This document shows positions 44,120-53,699 of a stretch of 64,000 bases of DNA, in pieces (within the stretch, counting starts at the first letter, position 1; every line of letters begins with the position of its first letter). The DNA is from an uncultured Spirochaetaceae bacterium (GTDB taxonomy: Bacteria > Spirochaetota > Spirochaetia > Sphaerochaetales > Sphaerochaetaceae). The DNA is taken from positions 1-64,000 of the forward strand of contig CALXKU010000014.1 in the NCBI GenBank assembly GCA_944389025.1. The letters are read 5' to 3'. Under the pieces are notes generated by a model. That model searched no databases. It was not told where the DNA came from and worked only from the letters and a program-made list of their open reading frames with translations. Both the position numbers and the translations under genes were made by a program.

Positions 44120-47100
44120 TTGAAAGGGCGAAGGATTGGGTTTACTCTTGCCAGCATTCATACGGGGTCATCTCAGAGCCTGTGGGCGAAGCTTGCCGAA
44201 CATGTGTCTGAGGGGGAAGACCAGCTATTCATATTTCCCATAGGACGTCTTGAGTATAAAGAGGAGAATGAGGAGATGAGGGCTGGTGTTGTGAATCTTG
44301 TCAACAGCCGGAATATCGATGCTCTCATATCCTGGGCTTCCACTCTTGGAGGAGCTGTCTCCTTGGATAAGGTGGAAAGTTTTCATAAAGAGCACTTTTC
44401 TGATATCCCGTATGTGACGATAGGCCATAAGGTGGATGAACATGCCGTGATAAGCTTTGATGCCTACGATGGATTTAAAAGTGCGATTCTTCATCTTATA
44501 AAGATTCATGGGATAAAGAAGATAGCACTGATAAGGGGGCCTGTGAACCATGAGTCTGCAGAGGATCGCTACAGGGCCTACCTCGATAGCCTCAGAGAAT
44601 CTGGAATCGAAATCGATCAGAGCCTGATATCATCCCCTTTCCCATGGTCCAGCGGTGAAGATGCTATAAGGGAACTTGTTGAGAATAGAGGTCTCAGGCC
44701 CGGAGTGGATTTCGAAGCCTTATGCTGTGTAAGCGATCTTATGATGCTTTCTGCTGGAAGGTATCTTGAGAGAATGCATGTCAGGATTCCCAAGGACCTG
44801 AAGATAATAGGTTTCAATAACAGTACGGAAAGTCAGCTACTTCGTGTTCCATGCACCACTGTTGCCATGCCGTATGAGAGAATGGGAATCATGGCATATA
44901 CGCTGGTAAAAGGGGTCATGAACTCAGCTGATGAGACATTCGAATGCCCCGATGTCGTACTTCCTGCGGAGCTGATAATAAGAAGGAGCTGCGGTTGCTC
45001 TGACAGCCTTGGAGGGAAGGCTGTTGCTAAAATGCTCATACGGGATAAACAGCGCCTTGGGGACTGGGCCAACAGGGCGTTCCGTTTCACCGAGAATGAG
45101 AGGGAGCTTTTCAATGGGGTTCTGAAACTCGCCTTTGCCTATCCCTTGCTTGAAGATGAGGAGGAGGAACTCCTGTTCCGATTCGCAAGCCTCATAGAAA
45201 CCCTTTTAAGACGTTCCGTCGATGTCAATCTTGTCTACGAGCTCATCGGATGGATGATGCTTGTGAATGAGAATGACGATTTCAGGGATTTCGTACACAG
45301 CAGGCTCCTTCAGCTTGTTGGTACTTCTCTTGTCAGGGTCAATCTGTTAAAGGATGCAAGGGAACATGAAAAGGAAAGAATCCTCAATAGTCTCAAATGT
45401 GAATTATTAAGCCTTAAGAGCTTTTCCCATCTTGCAATGAGCCTTTCGGAATATCTTCCATCCCTTTCCGTCACAGCCGCTTTCGTGGTCCTCAGAACAG
45501 AGAATCTGAATTCACGTTTCGTTGGAGGCTTCGATTGTGACAGGCTCTATAGTGAGGAAATAGAGTTTGAGGATGAGTTGCTGCTTCCTGGGAGTATCAT
45601 GGATTCCCTTGCCCACGGTGTCTTTGTCGTGAACGAGCTCTTTTCGGAGAACACGGATCTCGGCTATCTTGTCATAAGGACCGAAAACTATGATGGAATA
45701 CTTATTGAGGAGCTGAGAACATCACTTTCATCCGCTGTCCAGGGGGCTTACCTTTTTGAGAGCAGTAACAAGGCCAGACTCAGAGCCGAGAACGCGGAGA
45801 AAGCAAGAAACGAGTTTTTCTCGAACGTATCTGATGACCTCAGGGATCCTCTGCTCCGGATACGTGAGCTTATTAGCGGAAATTGTGATCTGGAAACGTT
45901 GAAAAATGGTATTTCCCATGAGATAGCGATTGCAAATCACATGCTGGATCTCTCTTTGGCACAGACTGGCGATCTCGAGCTCGATATCCGCCTGATAAAC
46001 GCTGCGTACAAGCTCCGTGATTTCTGCTTTTCCTCTGCCATTGAGTTTAAGAGCTATGGTGATATACCTCTGATTCTTTTTGATCCCGTTCGTTTTAGCG
46101 AGGTGCTTGAGCTCCTTACGAATCTGACAAGGGATAACTCCTGTTCTCCATCGTTTGAAATCATGCTTAAGAGGGGCGAGGTGTCAATAGTAATGAGAAA
46201 CGACGGAAACATGCTTGATTACAGGCTTTTTCTTAACGATGCCTCGTACCTGCTTGCAGAAAAGATAATGGTGATGCATCAGGGGCTGATGACTCCGAGT
46301 CATGGCTCCGTGACTCTTTCTTTTCCCCTTCCAACGTTCTCATCCCTCCAGGCGAAAGATGTTAGTGGCAAGATTATAACACTTGGTGGGGATCTCGGCC
46401 CATCATCCTATTATGATGGTGTTTTTGAAATAGGGGATTTAAAGAACAGGAAAAGATTTGCAGAGCTTCCTGTCGCTGCAATAAGCTGGAACATGGAAGA
46501 TAAAAGCTATGATACCCTCAGTGTCTTGAGGATTCTTTCCAGGGAGTCATCCACATCGAGGATTCCGCTCTATTTCTATGGGGATGCGGAGCTCGCTGCG
46601 AATCCCATATCTCTTATAGACTATCTCATGAGGGATTTTGACATTCCTCCTGTCATCATTCTTGGAAATCTTCCCGATCCTCTGAAAGGGGTGCTTTCAG
46701 AGAAGAACACTATCTTCATAAGTGCTCTGGATGAGTATGTAACAAAGGATAGCGGGCGGCGTGCAAGGATGATGATCATAACAAGGGAGATAAATGCAAA
46801 GGAGCTTTCGGATTTCAAAAAGGATAACGATGTCAATTTCAACATAGTTATCATGTTGGGAACATTTTCCTCCTCTTATGCCGATTCCATATGCTCGATT
46901 CCACGTGTGATGCTGGTAAACACTTGCATAGCCGAGTCCGAGGATTTCATATCGCGTTTCAATTCCATCATAGCTGGGGCTGAGCTCCTTCCGGCTTTCA
47001 CAGGGGCCCTTGTTAAGAAAGCACTTGGCTACCTCGTCGAACATGCTACGAGCCAGATTACGAGATGGCAGCTTGCGGAGAGCGTAAATGTGAGCGAGGA

Positions 47101-47317
47101 CTATCTTACAAGGATTTTCCGTAAGGAACTCGGACTTTCCCCATGGGATTATCTTAACCGTTACAGGATTTATCTTGCTTCAGAACTCTTAAGACAGAAG
47201 GCCATGAGTGTTAACGAGGTCGCTTACCGCACAGGTTTCCAGGATCAGGCATATTTCTGCCGTGTTTTCAAGAAGATAAAAGGTGTCACCCCCGGTAAGC
47301 TCAGAAGCCGCACCTGA
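44120..47317 (+). CDS. LacI-sensor/pseudo-histidine-kinase/AraC hybrid regulator
   Basis: A 1065-residue cytoplasmic regulator. Residues about 5-295 are a LacI-type ligand-binding domain without its HTH, ending IIRRSCGC. Residues about 560-745 look like a histidine kinase core, but the H-box reads SNVSDDLRDPL, with Asp572 where His is expected, and the glycine-rich ATP boxes are missing. A receiver-like segment follows (about 760-920), then an AraC HTH (ITRWQLAESVNVSEDYLTRIF to the end). Start: TTG 44120 is 6 bases after AAAAGGAG. It likely senses imported pectin sugars and activates this locus without phosphotransfer. No membrane helix is present. Confidence 0.82.
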   Translation: MKGRRIGFTLASIHTGSSQSLWAKLAEHVSEGEDQLFIFPIGRLEYKEENEEMRAGVVNLVNSRNIDALISWASTLGGAVSLDKVESFHKEHFSDIPYVTIGHKVDEHAVISFDAYDGFKSAILHLIKIHGIKKIALIRGPVNHESAEDRYRAYLDSLRESGIEIDQSLISSPFPWSSGEDAIRELVENRGLRPGVDFEALCCVSDLMMLSAGRYLERMHVRIPKDLKIIGFNNSTESQLLRVPCTTVAMPYERMGIMAYTLVKGVMNSADETFECPDVVLPAELIIRRSCGCSDSLGGKAVAKMLIRDKQRLGDWANRAFRFTENERELFNGVLKLAFAYPLLEDEEEELLFRFASLIETLLRRSVDVNLVYELIGWMMLVNENDDFRDFVHSRLLQLVGTSLVRVNLLKDAREHEKERILNSLKCELLSLKSFSHLAMSLSEYLPSLSVTAAFVVLRTENLNSRFVGGFDCDRLYSEEIEFEDELLLPGSIMDSLAHGVFVVNELFSENTDLGYLVIRTENYDGILIEELRTSLSSAVQGAYLFESSNKARLRAENAEKARNEFFSNVSDDLRDPLLRIRELISGNCDLETLKNGISHEIAIANHMLDLSLAQTGDLELDIRLINAAYKLRDFCFSSAIEFKSYGDIPLILFDPVRFSEVLELLTNLTRDNSCSPSFEIMLKRGEVSIVMRNDGNMLDYRLFLNDASYLLAEKIMVMHQGLMTPSHGSVTLSFPLPTFSSLQAKDVSGKIITLGGDLGPSSYYDGVFEIGDLKNRKRFAELPVAAISWNMEDKSYDTLSVLRILSRESSTSRIPLYFYGDAELAANPISLIDYLMRDFDIPPVIILGNLPDPLKGVLSEKNTIFISALDEYVTKDSGRRARMMIITREINAKELSDFKKDNDVNFNIVIMLGTFSSSYADSICSIPRVMLVNTCIAESEDFISRFNSIIAGAELLPAFTGALVKKALGYLVEHATSQITRWQLAESVNVSEDYLTRIFRKELGLSPWDYLNRYRIYLASELLRQKAMSVNEVAYRTGFQDQAYFCRVFKKIKGVTPGKLRSRT

Positions 47318-47353
47318 TTCCTTATCATATGAAAGAGTGCTAGAATCCATCTT

Positions 47354-48295
47354 ATGATAGATTTCCATACCGATACGATTTACCGCCTTGTTATGAGCCA
47401 AAGCGGTGAGACTCTCCTGAAAAACAGTTTTTCTGTCGATATCGAGAGAATGCTTTCCGCTGGAGTGAGGGCTGTATGCCTGGCATTATTCACTCCAAAG
47501 GAGAATGATCTTGGCTTTTCCAGATGGTCTCTGTTTGAAAAACTTCATGAGCGCTTTGTCCTTGAGCTTGCAAATGCGTCCGCTTACATAACACAGGCAA
47601 CAACGGCTGGGGATATCGAAAAGAACAGGCTCAGCGCTGTACTGACTGTTGAGGATATCGGGCCCCTTGACGGGGATGTTGGAAAGCTTTCGCTTCTTAA
47701 AAGCTGGGGTGTCAGGATCGCTTCTCTTATCTGGAACAATGAGAACGCGTATGCTTATCCTAATTCCAGAGATGGAAGCATCATGTCTCGCGGCCTGAAA
47801 AAGAAAGGGCTTGAGGCTGTCGAAGCTCTATCTTCCATGGGCATCATAATAGATGTCTCGCATTTGAATGACGGTGGATTCTATGATGTATTCTCAAGTG
47901 GTGTGAATATGGTGGCAACGCATTCCAACTCGCGTGCACTCTGCAATCATCCGAGGAATATAACGGATGACATGGCAAGGAAAATCGTCGATCGTGGTGG
48001 CATAATAGGACTTAACGTGTGCCCGCTCTTTTTACGTGATTACCCGGAAAGCTCCAGCGAGGAGTCCCTTCTTTCCTCAGTTTCAGACATGGTGCGTCAT
48101 GTCATGCACTTTTATAAGATTGCAGGAGAGGATGTGCTCGCCATTGGAAGCGATCTTGATGGCACAGACGGTGTGCTTGAAATCGCGAGTCCTCTTGATT
48201 ATGAGAAATTGAGGGAGCCTCTTAGAAAAGCCGGCCTTAGCGAGCGTCAGCTTGATAAGTTCTATTTTCTCAACGGACTGAGGGTTCTAGGATGA
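47354..48295 (+). CDS. Membrane dipeptidase-type peptidase (M19)
   Basis: A 313-residue M19 metallopeptidase. The first zinc motif is DFHTDT, the bridging Glu is in LTVEDIGPL, and the other His ligands are in IDVSHLND and ATHSNSRALCNHPRN, with IGSDLDG near the C-terminus. The family cleaves dipeptides, including some with D-residues. It is shorter than the renal enzyme but similar to bacterial forms. It overlaps the methyltransferase gene by 4 bp, suggesting one operon. Confidence 0.9.
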   Translation: MIDFHTDTIYRLVMSQSGETLLKNSFSVDIERMLSAGVRAVCLALFTPKENDLGFSRWSLFEKLHERFVLELANASAYITQATTAGDIEKNRLSAVLTVEDIGPLDGDVGKLSLLKSWGVRIASLIWNNENAYAYPNSRDGSIMSRGLKKKGLEAVEALSSMGIIIDVSHLNDGGFYDVFSSGVNMVATHSNSRALCNHPRNITDDMARKIVDRGGIIGLNVCPLFLRDYPESSSEESLLSSVSDMVRHVMHFYKIAGEDVLAIGSDLDGTDGVLEIASPLDYEKLREPLRKAGLSERQLDKFYFLNGLRVLG

Positions 48296-49446
48296 GGAGA
48301 AAAGATATCTGTCCGCTTTTCTCACGTTGCGGAGGTTGCGATTATTCCCTCTCCTATAAGGAGGAGCTCCAGCGGAAGACCGAGTACGTGCACTCCCTTT
48401 TTTATTCGCACTGTCCGACCTATGAGACGATAGGTTCATCTCCTACGCGTTACAGGAACAAGGTCGCATCCACATTCGGTTATGACAGAAAAGGAAACAT
48501 AATATCTGGGCTCTACATAAAAGGGACACATCATCTAATCGAGAAAAGAGACTGTCAGCTTGAGTTTGAAGAGGCGTCAGGCATTCTGAGAGCCATACGT
48601 CGTCTTATGAAAAGCTACAAAATGAGATGCTATGATGAGGATGCAAGGCATGGGGATCTGCGCCATGTTCTCTTACGCAAAGGGCATAGGACGGGTGAGA
48701 TCCTTGTCCTCCTGATATTCGGCAGTGACAGATATGAAAGGAAGAAGGAGTTCGCGAACTCACTCTGCGACATGTGTCCTGAGATAACTACGGTATGCTA
48801 CCAGGTGAACGGAGAGAAAACATCCATGCTTCTATCTGAGGCTCCTGTCCATACCCTTATTGGCAAAGGCTTCATAGAATCTCGACTATTCGGCCTTTCT
48901 TTCCGAGTATCTCCCACATCGTTTTTCCAGGTGAATGCGGATCAGACGGAGGTACTCTACGATATGGCCATGCATATGGCAGGGCTTCATGGTAATGAGA
49001 AAGTATTGGATGCTTATTCCGGAACCGGAACGATAGCTATAATTGCATCTTTAAGAGCTAAATGTGTCACCGCTGTCGAGAGTAATCATGGGGCGGTGCT
49101 TTCAGCTATCAGAAGTGCTAAGGATAACGCGATAGAAAATGTCTCATTTGTGGAAGATGATGCTTCTCTCTTTCTTAAGGCGGAGGCTGCTCGGAAAGAG
49201 AGGTATGATGTCGCGTTCCTGGATCCTCCGCGCTCTGGCTCCGATGAGCGTTTCCTCTCATCGCTCATAAAGCTTTCCCCTGAGAAAATCGTATACATAA
49301 GTTGCAATCCAGAGACGCAGGAAAGGGATTTGAGGTATCTAGAACGCTTCGGCTCGTATGTTCCAATTGCAATTCAGCCTGTGGACATGTTCCCCCGTAC
49401 CGCACATGTTGAGACTGTTCTTCTCTTGGTGAAGGGAAAAATGTAG
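48292..49446 (+). CDS. 23S rRNA (uracil-5)-methyltransferase, RlmD/RlmC-like
   Basis: A 384-residue TrmA-family enzyme that methylates uracil-C5 in RNA. The N-terminal CPLFSRCGGC plus a later Cys form the 4Fe-4S site. The SAM site is LDAYSGTGTIAI, and the catalytic motifs are FLDPPRSG and YISCNPETQERDL with the nucleophilic Cys. There is no TRAM domain. The exact position (747, 1939, or tRNA 54) cannot be told from sequence. Confidence 0.9.
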   Translation: MRRKDICPLFSRCGGCDYSLSYKEELQRKTEYVHSLFYSHCPTYETIGSSPTRYRNKVASTFGYDRKGNIISGLYIKGTHHLIEKRDCQLEFEEASGILRAIRRLMKSYKMRCYDEDARHGDLRHVLLRKGHRTGEILVLLIFGSDRYERKKEFANSLCDMCPEITTVCYQVNGEKTSMLLSEAPVHTLIGKGFIESRLFGLSFRVSPTSFFQVNADQTEVLYDMAMHMAGLHGNEKVLDAYSGTGTIAIIASLRAKCVTAVESNHGAVLSAIRSAKDNAIENVSFVEDDASLFLKAEAARKERYDVAFLDPPRSGSDERFLSSLIKLSPEKIVYISCNPETQERDLRYLERFGSYVPIAIQPVDMFPRTAHVETVLLLVKGKM

Positions 49447-49503
49447 GACGATTTTTCTTTCTTCCTTCTTACTCCTCATATATAATAGAGCCGGAGAGAT
49501 TTC

Positions 49504-50874
49504 ATGGGGGAAGGACTTAGAAGAACGGACATGTTGAACGGCAACCTGTTCTCTGGCATCCTGATGTTTGCCATTCCTCTTGCCGCTAGCAGCATACTTC
49601 AGCAACTATTCAATTCGGTCGATGTGGCTGTTGTCGGTCATTTTGCACAGAACAGGGCGGTCGCTACGGCGGCTGTTGGAAGCAACGGATCGGTTATCAA
49701 CCTGATAATCAACCTTTTCGTCGGTATTTCCGTGGGGGCGAACGTCGTGATATCCAACTATATCGGACGTGGAGAGAGGAAGAAGGCCAACAGCTGTGTG
49801 CATACTGCTATGACAATTGCGATCATAAGCGGCGTCTTCCTGCTTTTCTTGGGACTTTTCATAGCACGTCCGCTTCTCGAGCTGATGAGCACTCCGGAAG
49901 ATGTTCTTCCTTATGCCGTGCAGTATCTTCATATCTATTTTCTAGGAATGCCGTTCATAATGGTATACAATTTCGGATCCGCCATCCTGCGCTGCATCGG
50001 GGATACGAGAAGACCTCTGTACTGCCTGATAATCTCTGGCGTGCTGAATGCCGCACTTAACCTCTTCCTTGTCATAGCATTTCATATGGATGTAGCAGGC
50101 GTCGCGATAGCCACGGTGATATCCAACATCGTAAGCGCCTCCCTTGTATGTGTTTTCCTTTTGAGGGAGAAGAGCGAGATAACCTTCTCCATTCGTAAAA
50201 TGGGCATAAGGCGTGATGATCTGGTGAGAATGCTGAGAATCGGAGTGCCTGCCGGACTCCAATCGATGCTTTTCTCGATATCCAACGTGTTCATCCAGTC
50301 GGTACTCAACCGCTTTGGAACCTCTGTCGTGGCAGGCTCTGCTGTTACGCTCAACTTTGAAAATTTCTCGTACTACATCATTTCCGCGTTCAGTCAGGCA
50401 TGTGTCACTTTCACAAGCCAGAACATCGGAGCATCACGTGTGGACAGATGCAAGAAGATTTTTCGCCTTAGCATGCTCATGAGCGTGATTCTTTCCCTAA
50501 TAATGAATTACACGTTCTTCTTTGGTCGCGGTTTCTTCATATACCTGTTCACTTCCGATGAAACGGTGGCGTACTATGCTGCCATAAGGATGCTTTACAT
50601 CCTCGCCCCTTATTTCCTTATTAACACCTACGAGATAAGCGGTGCGGCACTCAGAGGAATGGGTTATTCGCTTACTCCTGCCATGATGTCAGTATTTGGA
50701 ACATGTATATTCCGCCTGATATGGGCATACACGATTCCGAAGCTAAATCAGAGCTTAGGTGCTCTATACATCGTATATCCGATTTCATGGATCATAACTG
50801 GTACATTGGTCCTTTCCTCATATATCATAATAAGGAGGGAGGTGTTTTCAAAGATCGAAAAAGGGAGGGATTAA
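49504..50874 (+). CDS. MATE-family exporter
   Basis: A 456-residue transporter with about 12 helices, beginning LNGNLFSGILMFAIPLAASSILQQLFNSVDV, the MATE entry helix. It is distinct from the other MATE at 34790. GGAGAG precedes the ATG. Substrate unknown. In the same frame the sequence stays open for 49 codons after the stop, giving a lysine- and arginine-rich tail; see findings. Confidence 0.9.
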   Translation: MGEGLRRTDMLNGNLFSGILMFAIPLAASSILQQLFNSVDVAVVGHFAQNRAVATAAVGSNGSVINLIINLFVGISVGANVVISNYIGRGERKKANSCVHTAMTIAIISGVFLLFLGLFIARPLLELMSTPEDVLPYAVQYLHIYFLGMPFIMVYNFGSAILRCIGDTRRPLYCLIISGVLNAALNLFLVIAFHMDVAGVAIATVISNIVSASLVCVFLLREKSEITFSIRKMGIRRDDLVRMLRIGVPAGLQSMLFSISNVFIQSVLNRFGTSVVAGSAVTLNFENFSYYIISAFSQACVTFTSQNIGASRVDRCKKIFRLSMLMSVILSLIMNYTFFFGRGFFIYLFTSDETVAYYAAIRMLYILAPYFLINTYEISGAALRGMGYSLTPAMMSVFGTCIFRLIWAYTIPKLNQSLGALYIVYPISWIITGTLVLSSYIIIRREVFSKIEKGRD

Positions 50875-51007
50875 GTATTCTTAAGTTATGATGAAAGAAA
50901 AGATTTAAAAAGAAGTTTTAATCGTTCAAGTAAACGAGGGAGAAAAAGAGATATAAAATCAAAAGCTCAGAAATGGGCAAAAGATAAGGAGAAGGAGGAT
51001 AATTTAA

Positions 51008-51400
51008 ATGGAAGAGATTCTTGATTATCTGAAAAAATGTTCAACCTATTACCTAGCTACAATTGATGGGAAAGAACCGCGTGTAAGGCCTTTTGGAACA
51101 ATTGAAGTATTCGAAGGAAAACTTTACATACAGACCGGTAAAGTAAAGAAAGTATCAAAAGAGATGAAAGGAAACCCAAATATCGAGATATGCGCATTCG
51201 ATGGAAAGACGTGGATGAGGGTATCTGCTAAGGCATATCTCGATGACAGACGTGAGGCAAGAGTGCATATGCTTGATAAGTACCCTGAGCTAAGAAGAAT
51301 GTATGATCCTGATGATGGAAATACGGAAGTCTTCGCTCTTGAAGATGTTAAAGCAACATTGTACTCTTTTACATCAGAACCAAGAGAAATAAAGGTCTGA
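51008..51400 (+). CDS. Pyridoxamine 5'-phosphate oxidase-fold flavoprotein
   Basis: A 130-residue split-barrel protein. Segments LATIDGKEPRVRPFGTIEVFEGKLY and IQTGKVKKVSKEMKGNPNIEIC match the PNPOx-like family that binds FMN or F420/heme. An AAGGAGAAGGAGG site precedes the ATG. The partner and substrate are unknown; small members often act in redox detoxification. It sits at the start of an AT-rich stretch. Confidence 0.88.
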   Translation: MEEILDYLKKCSTYYLATIDGKEPRVRPFGTIEVFEGKLYIQTGKVKKVSKEMKGNPNIEICAFDGKTWMRVSAKAYLDDRREARVHMLDKYPELRRMYDPDDGNTEVFALEDVKATLYSFTSEPREIKV

Positions 51401-51434
51401 ATAAAAGTTCTAGATTGGATAATTAACATAATAC

Positions 51435-51485
51435 CCGGTTTTTATACCATGATTGAGAATACTCAATCAAGAAAATGAAAACCGG
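51435..51485 (+). terminator. Nested double hairpin after the PNPOx-like gene
   Basis: An outer stem CCGGTTTT (51435-51442)/AAAACCGG (51478-51485) encloses a perfect inner stem TGATTGAG (51450-51457)/CTCAATCA (51462-51469). It lies 35 bp after the stop. It may end the transcript, though no U-run follows; a cruciform-forming site or remnant of a mobile end is an alternative. Confidence 0.45.
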
Positions 51486-51936
51486 ATCATACATTAGTGC
51501 AAAATTAACTATAATAATAACTTTAAAATAGAAATCTGTGTTCAAAATAAATAATAACAAAGCAAAATAAGACATCATATATCAATTAGACCGATGTTAT
51601 GCAATTAAAAAAATAGTAAGCAGGAGTTCTTTATATGAGTATACGAAAACAAGCCAGAAATTGGTCGTAAAAAAAGTTAGCTGCAAATTAAAAAATATAT
51701 ACAAAGACATTTGGAATGATAGTCGAAAAGAGAGATATAAAAGAATTAGAAAGATCGCTGTAAAGCTTGCACTTATAACTATGAGAATTATAGACCGAAA
51801 ATTAAGTTGTATTAATAATTTTTAAGTTTAAAAAGAAAGGGAAATGAAGCAGAAATAAATAAGATAAACAGATGAGCCAAATTCAAAGGAGAAGAAAAAC
51901 GATAGCCTAATTTATAAAGAATTGTCAAAATTTTGT

Positions 51937-51965
51937 TTGAAATATTAGAAATAGGATGTTATAAT
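51937..51965 (+). promoter_or_regulatory. Promoter of the 52021 orphan gene
   Basis: TTGAAA (51937-51942), 17 bases, TATAAT (51960-51965). This is a near-consensus promoter, and GGGAGG lies before the start codon of the orphan gene. Confidence 0.7.
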
Positions 51966-52020
51966 GTAAATGTAAAAGGAAAAATCTTTTAGAGATTAAG
52001 AAAATGGGAGGAATGAAGAG

Positions 52021-52701
52021 ATGTTTACTAGAAATAAACTGAGTTACTTGAATTCTTCCTGTATCTCTTTGGGATATAAGATACCTTCGGCGGGTTTTCT
52101 TCGAAAAGGGAATGCTGATTTTCTCTTCTCTGCTAAGGTATCGGGCCCTTACGAATTCTTGAATCATGTCTCCAAGGAACTTGACGGTCAGGTTAAAAAG
52201 GTTTTCGGAGATAAGGCGATATACATTGAGGCCATTGCGAAAGTAAGGGCCGTAACCGATGCATCTGTCGATGAGGCGATATCCTCTCTTGGCAGATCTG
52301 CATTCTCGAATCTGTTTGAATCTTTTGATCCTGGGGAATTCTTCTCTTCCCTGGATCGCAAAGAGATTTTCAACTTCCTCCAATCGTACTCAGCAACTGC
52401 CTGTTTCTTTATTTCGGCAATTAAGGATACCGATTTAAAGAACAGGGCAATTGTTGATGTGCGTACAAAGATGAATGGTCTCAGGGAAGGTGGTACGACT
52501 GATATTGATGTTGTCGTATGGAGGTTCCTTAATTTGTTGAGCCTTCTTTATTACCTCTGCGTGATCAGCTTCATGATTTCTTCCCATTCCTATTCATCAT
52601 CTTATGCGTGGCAATTTCTGAGCGTAGCTTCCGGCGCGGCGGATGATGGCGGCGATTGTTCACTGTCCTTACTGATGCCGGTTGAAGCCTGTCTCGCATA
52701 G
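52021..52701 (+). CDS. Orphan protein with C-terminal membrane helix
   Basis: A 226-residue protein with no family that I recognise. The N-terminal 150 residues look globular, and a hydrophobic stretch near 168-188 (FLNLLSLLYYLCVISFMI) could span the membrane, followed by a Ser- and Gly-rich tail. A strong promoter and GGGAGG ribosome site precede it, so it is expressed. Its composition is less AT-rich than the DNA around it. It is flanked by an AT-rich stretch and a GntR regulator. Confidence 0.6.
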   Translation: MFTRNKLSYLNSSCISLGYKIPSAGFLRKGNADFLFSAKVSGPYEFLNHVSKELDGQVKKVFGDKAIYIEAIAKVRAVTDASVDEAISSLGRSAFSNLFESFDPGEFFSSLDRKEIFNFLQSYSATACFFISAIKDTDLKNRAIVDVRTKMNGLREGGTTDIDVVVWRFLNLLSLLYYLCVISFMISSHSYSSSYAWQFLSVASGAADDGGDCSLSLLMPVEACLA

Positions 52702-52754
52702 GAATTTAATCCGAATTAATTTAGCGCAACGGCGCATTTTTGGTGGGGTCGTTT

Positions 52755-52796
52755 GGATTTCCTGAGAAATCAGGGAATCCGGCATTTGTGCTTTTT
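52755..52796 (+). terminator. Terminator after the orphan gene
   Basis: An 11-bp stem GGATTTCCTGA/TCAGGGAATCC (52755-52765 and 52770-52780, one G-U pair) with a GAAA tetraloop, then a T-rich run ending CTTTTT. It could serve both the orphan gene and the convergent GntR gene. Confidence 0.6.
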
Positions 52797-52835
52797 GGAA
52801 TATTAATTTAAAAATATTATTCCTAATTCGGAATT

Positions 52836-53519
52836 TTATATGTGTTTAGGATAAGAGTTTAAAATCAATGAACTTTCGTAGGAATATATGTTCATTGAGG
52901 CCTCTGACATCATCGAGTCTTTTTTCTCAATGTACTCTAGGATCTTTTCAAGCAATTCGTTCGTCTTTCTCAGGTCCGTGTCGTAATTGAGACGTCCCCA
53001 GCAATAGAAGACACCTTTGAAACTCTCTGCAATAGCGGCATAAAGAAAATTATGTGATGCAATGAATATTCCTTTATGGAATTCAAGATGAGCGTCTGCG
53101 AAATCTTCCATTTTTTCTGAACTTATGATCTTTTTGAGTGCGGATCTCAGATGTTTGATGTCTTCATCTGTTCGTCGCTGCGCTGCTAGAGCTGCGCATT
53201 TTCCCTCATTGATTATCCTGAATTCCTCAAAAGCTTTTATCAGTTCTTCGTTTGGAAGACGCTCTGCCACTTTTACAATAGCGGGAAGGGTTAGCGGGGT
53301 TGGGTAGTTTTTCCAGTCCGCAACGACGGTTTTCTTTCTGGGATAGGTTGTTATGAGTCCTTCTTTTTCAAGCGCGATTTTTATCGAGTTCGCTACACTC
53401 TTACTGATTGACTCATTCTCTGCCATCTCTCTTTGCGTGGGCATTATGGTCCCACTTTTCAGCTCGCCGTGGATAATTTTCGTTCTGTACTTATCTAGGA
53501 TTTTATCTTTCAATTCCAT
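52836..53519 (-). CDS. GntR-family regulator with FCD-type domain
   Basis: A 227-residue regulator. The N-terminal winged helix contains GTIMPTQREMAENESISKSVANSIKIALEKEGLI (wHTH of GntR). The helical C-terminal part (EEFRIINEGKCAALAAQRRTDEDI, then HLEFHKGIFIASHN) matches the FCD ligand-binding domain of FadR-type regulators, which bind acids through a metal. Target genes are unknown; the upstream non-coding region at 53520-53983 could hold its operator. Confidence 0.87.
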   Translation of the reverse strand: MELKDKILDKYRTKIIHGELKSGTIMPTQREMAENESISKSVANSIKIALEKEGLITTYPRKKTVVADWKNYPTPLTLPAIVKVAERLPNEELIKAFEEFRIINEGKCAALAAQRRTDEDIKHLRSALKKIISSEKMEDFADAHLEFHKGIFIASHNFLYAAIAESFKGVFYCWGRLNYDTDLRKTNELLEKILEYIEKKDSMMSEASMNIYSYESSLILNSYPKHI

Positions 53520-53699
53520 AGTCTGATCTAAATTTTAAAGGCACAGAAAAGAATTTTCAAGTTTTTATTGCATTTTTTAGTTTTTGTGATAGTATTATTT
53601 TGGTCATGTAGGGTTTCATATGATTTTGCTTATGCCTAAAGTGTGTTGTTTTCTTGAAGTTTTGGCATAATCGTTTGAAATGTGAATCATATTGTTTAA

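Larger units (their letters stand above)
51401..52020. other. AT-rich gene-poor stretch
   Basis: About 620 bp that is clearly AT-richer than the rest of the window and full of oligo-A and oligo-T. It holds the nested hairpin, several short open frames without convincing starts (one runs from 51571 to 51825) and a strong promoter near its end. The composition suggests foreign or non-coding DNA. Confidence 0.55.

Noticed and set aside
51571-51825. An 84-codon open frame in the AT-rich region
   Set aside because: It lacks a start codon near its beginning and has the composition of random AT-rich DNA.
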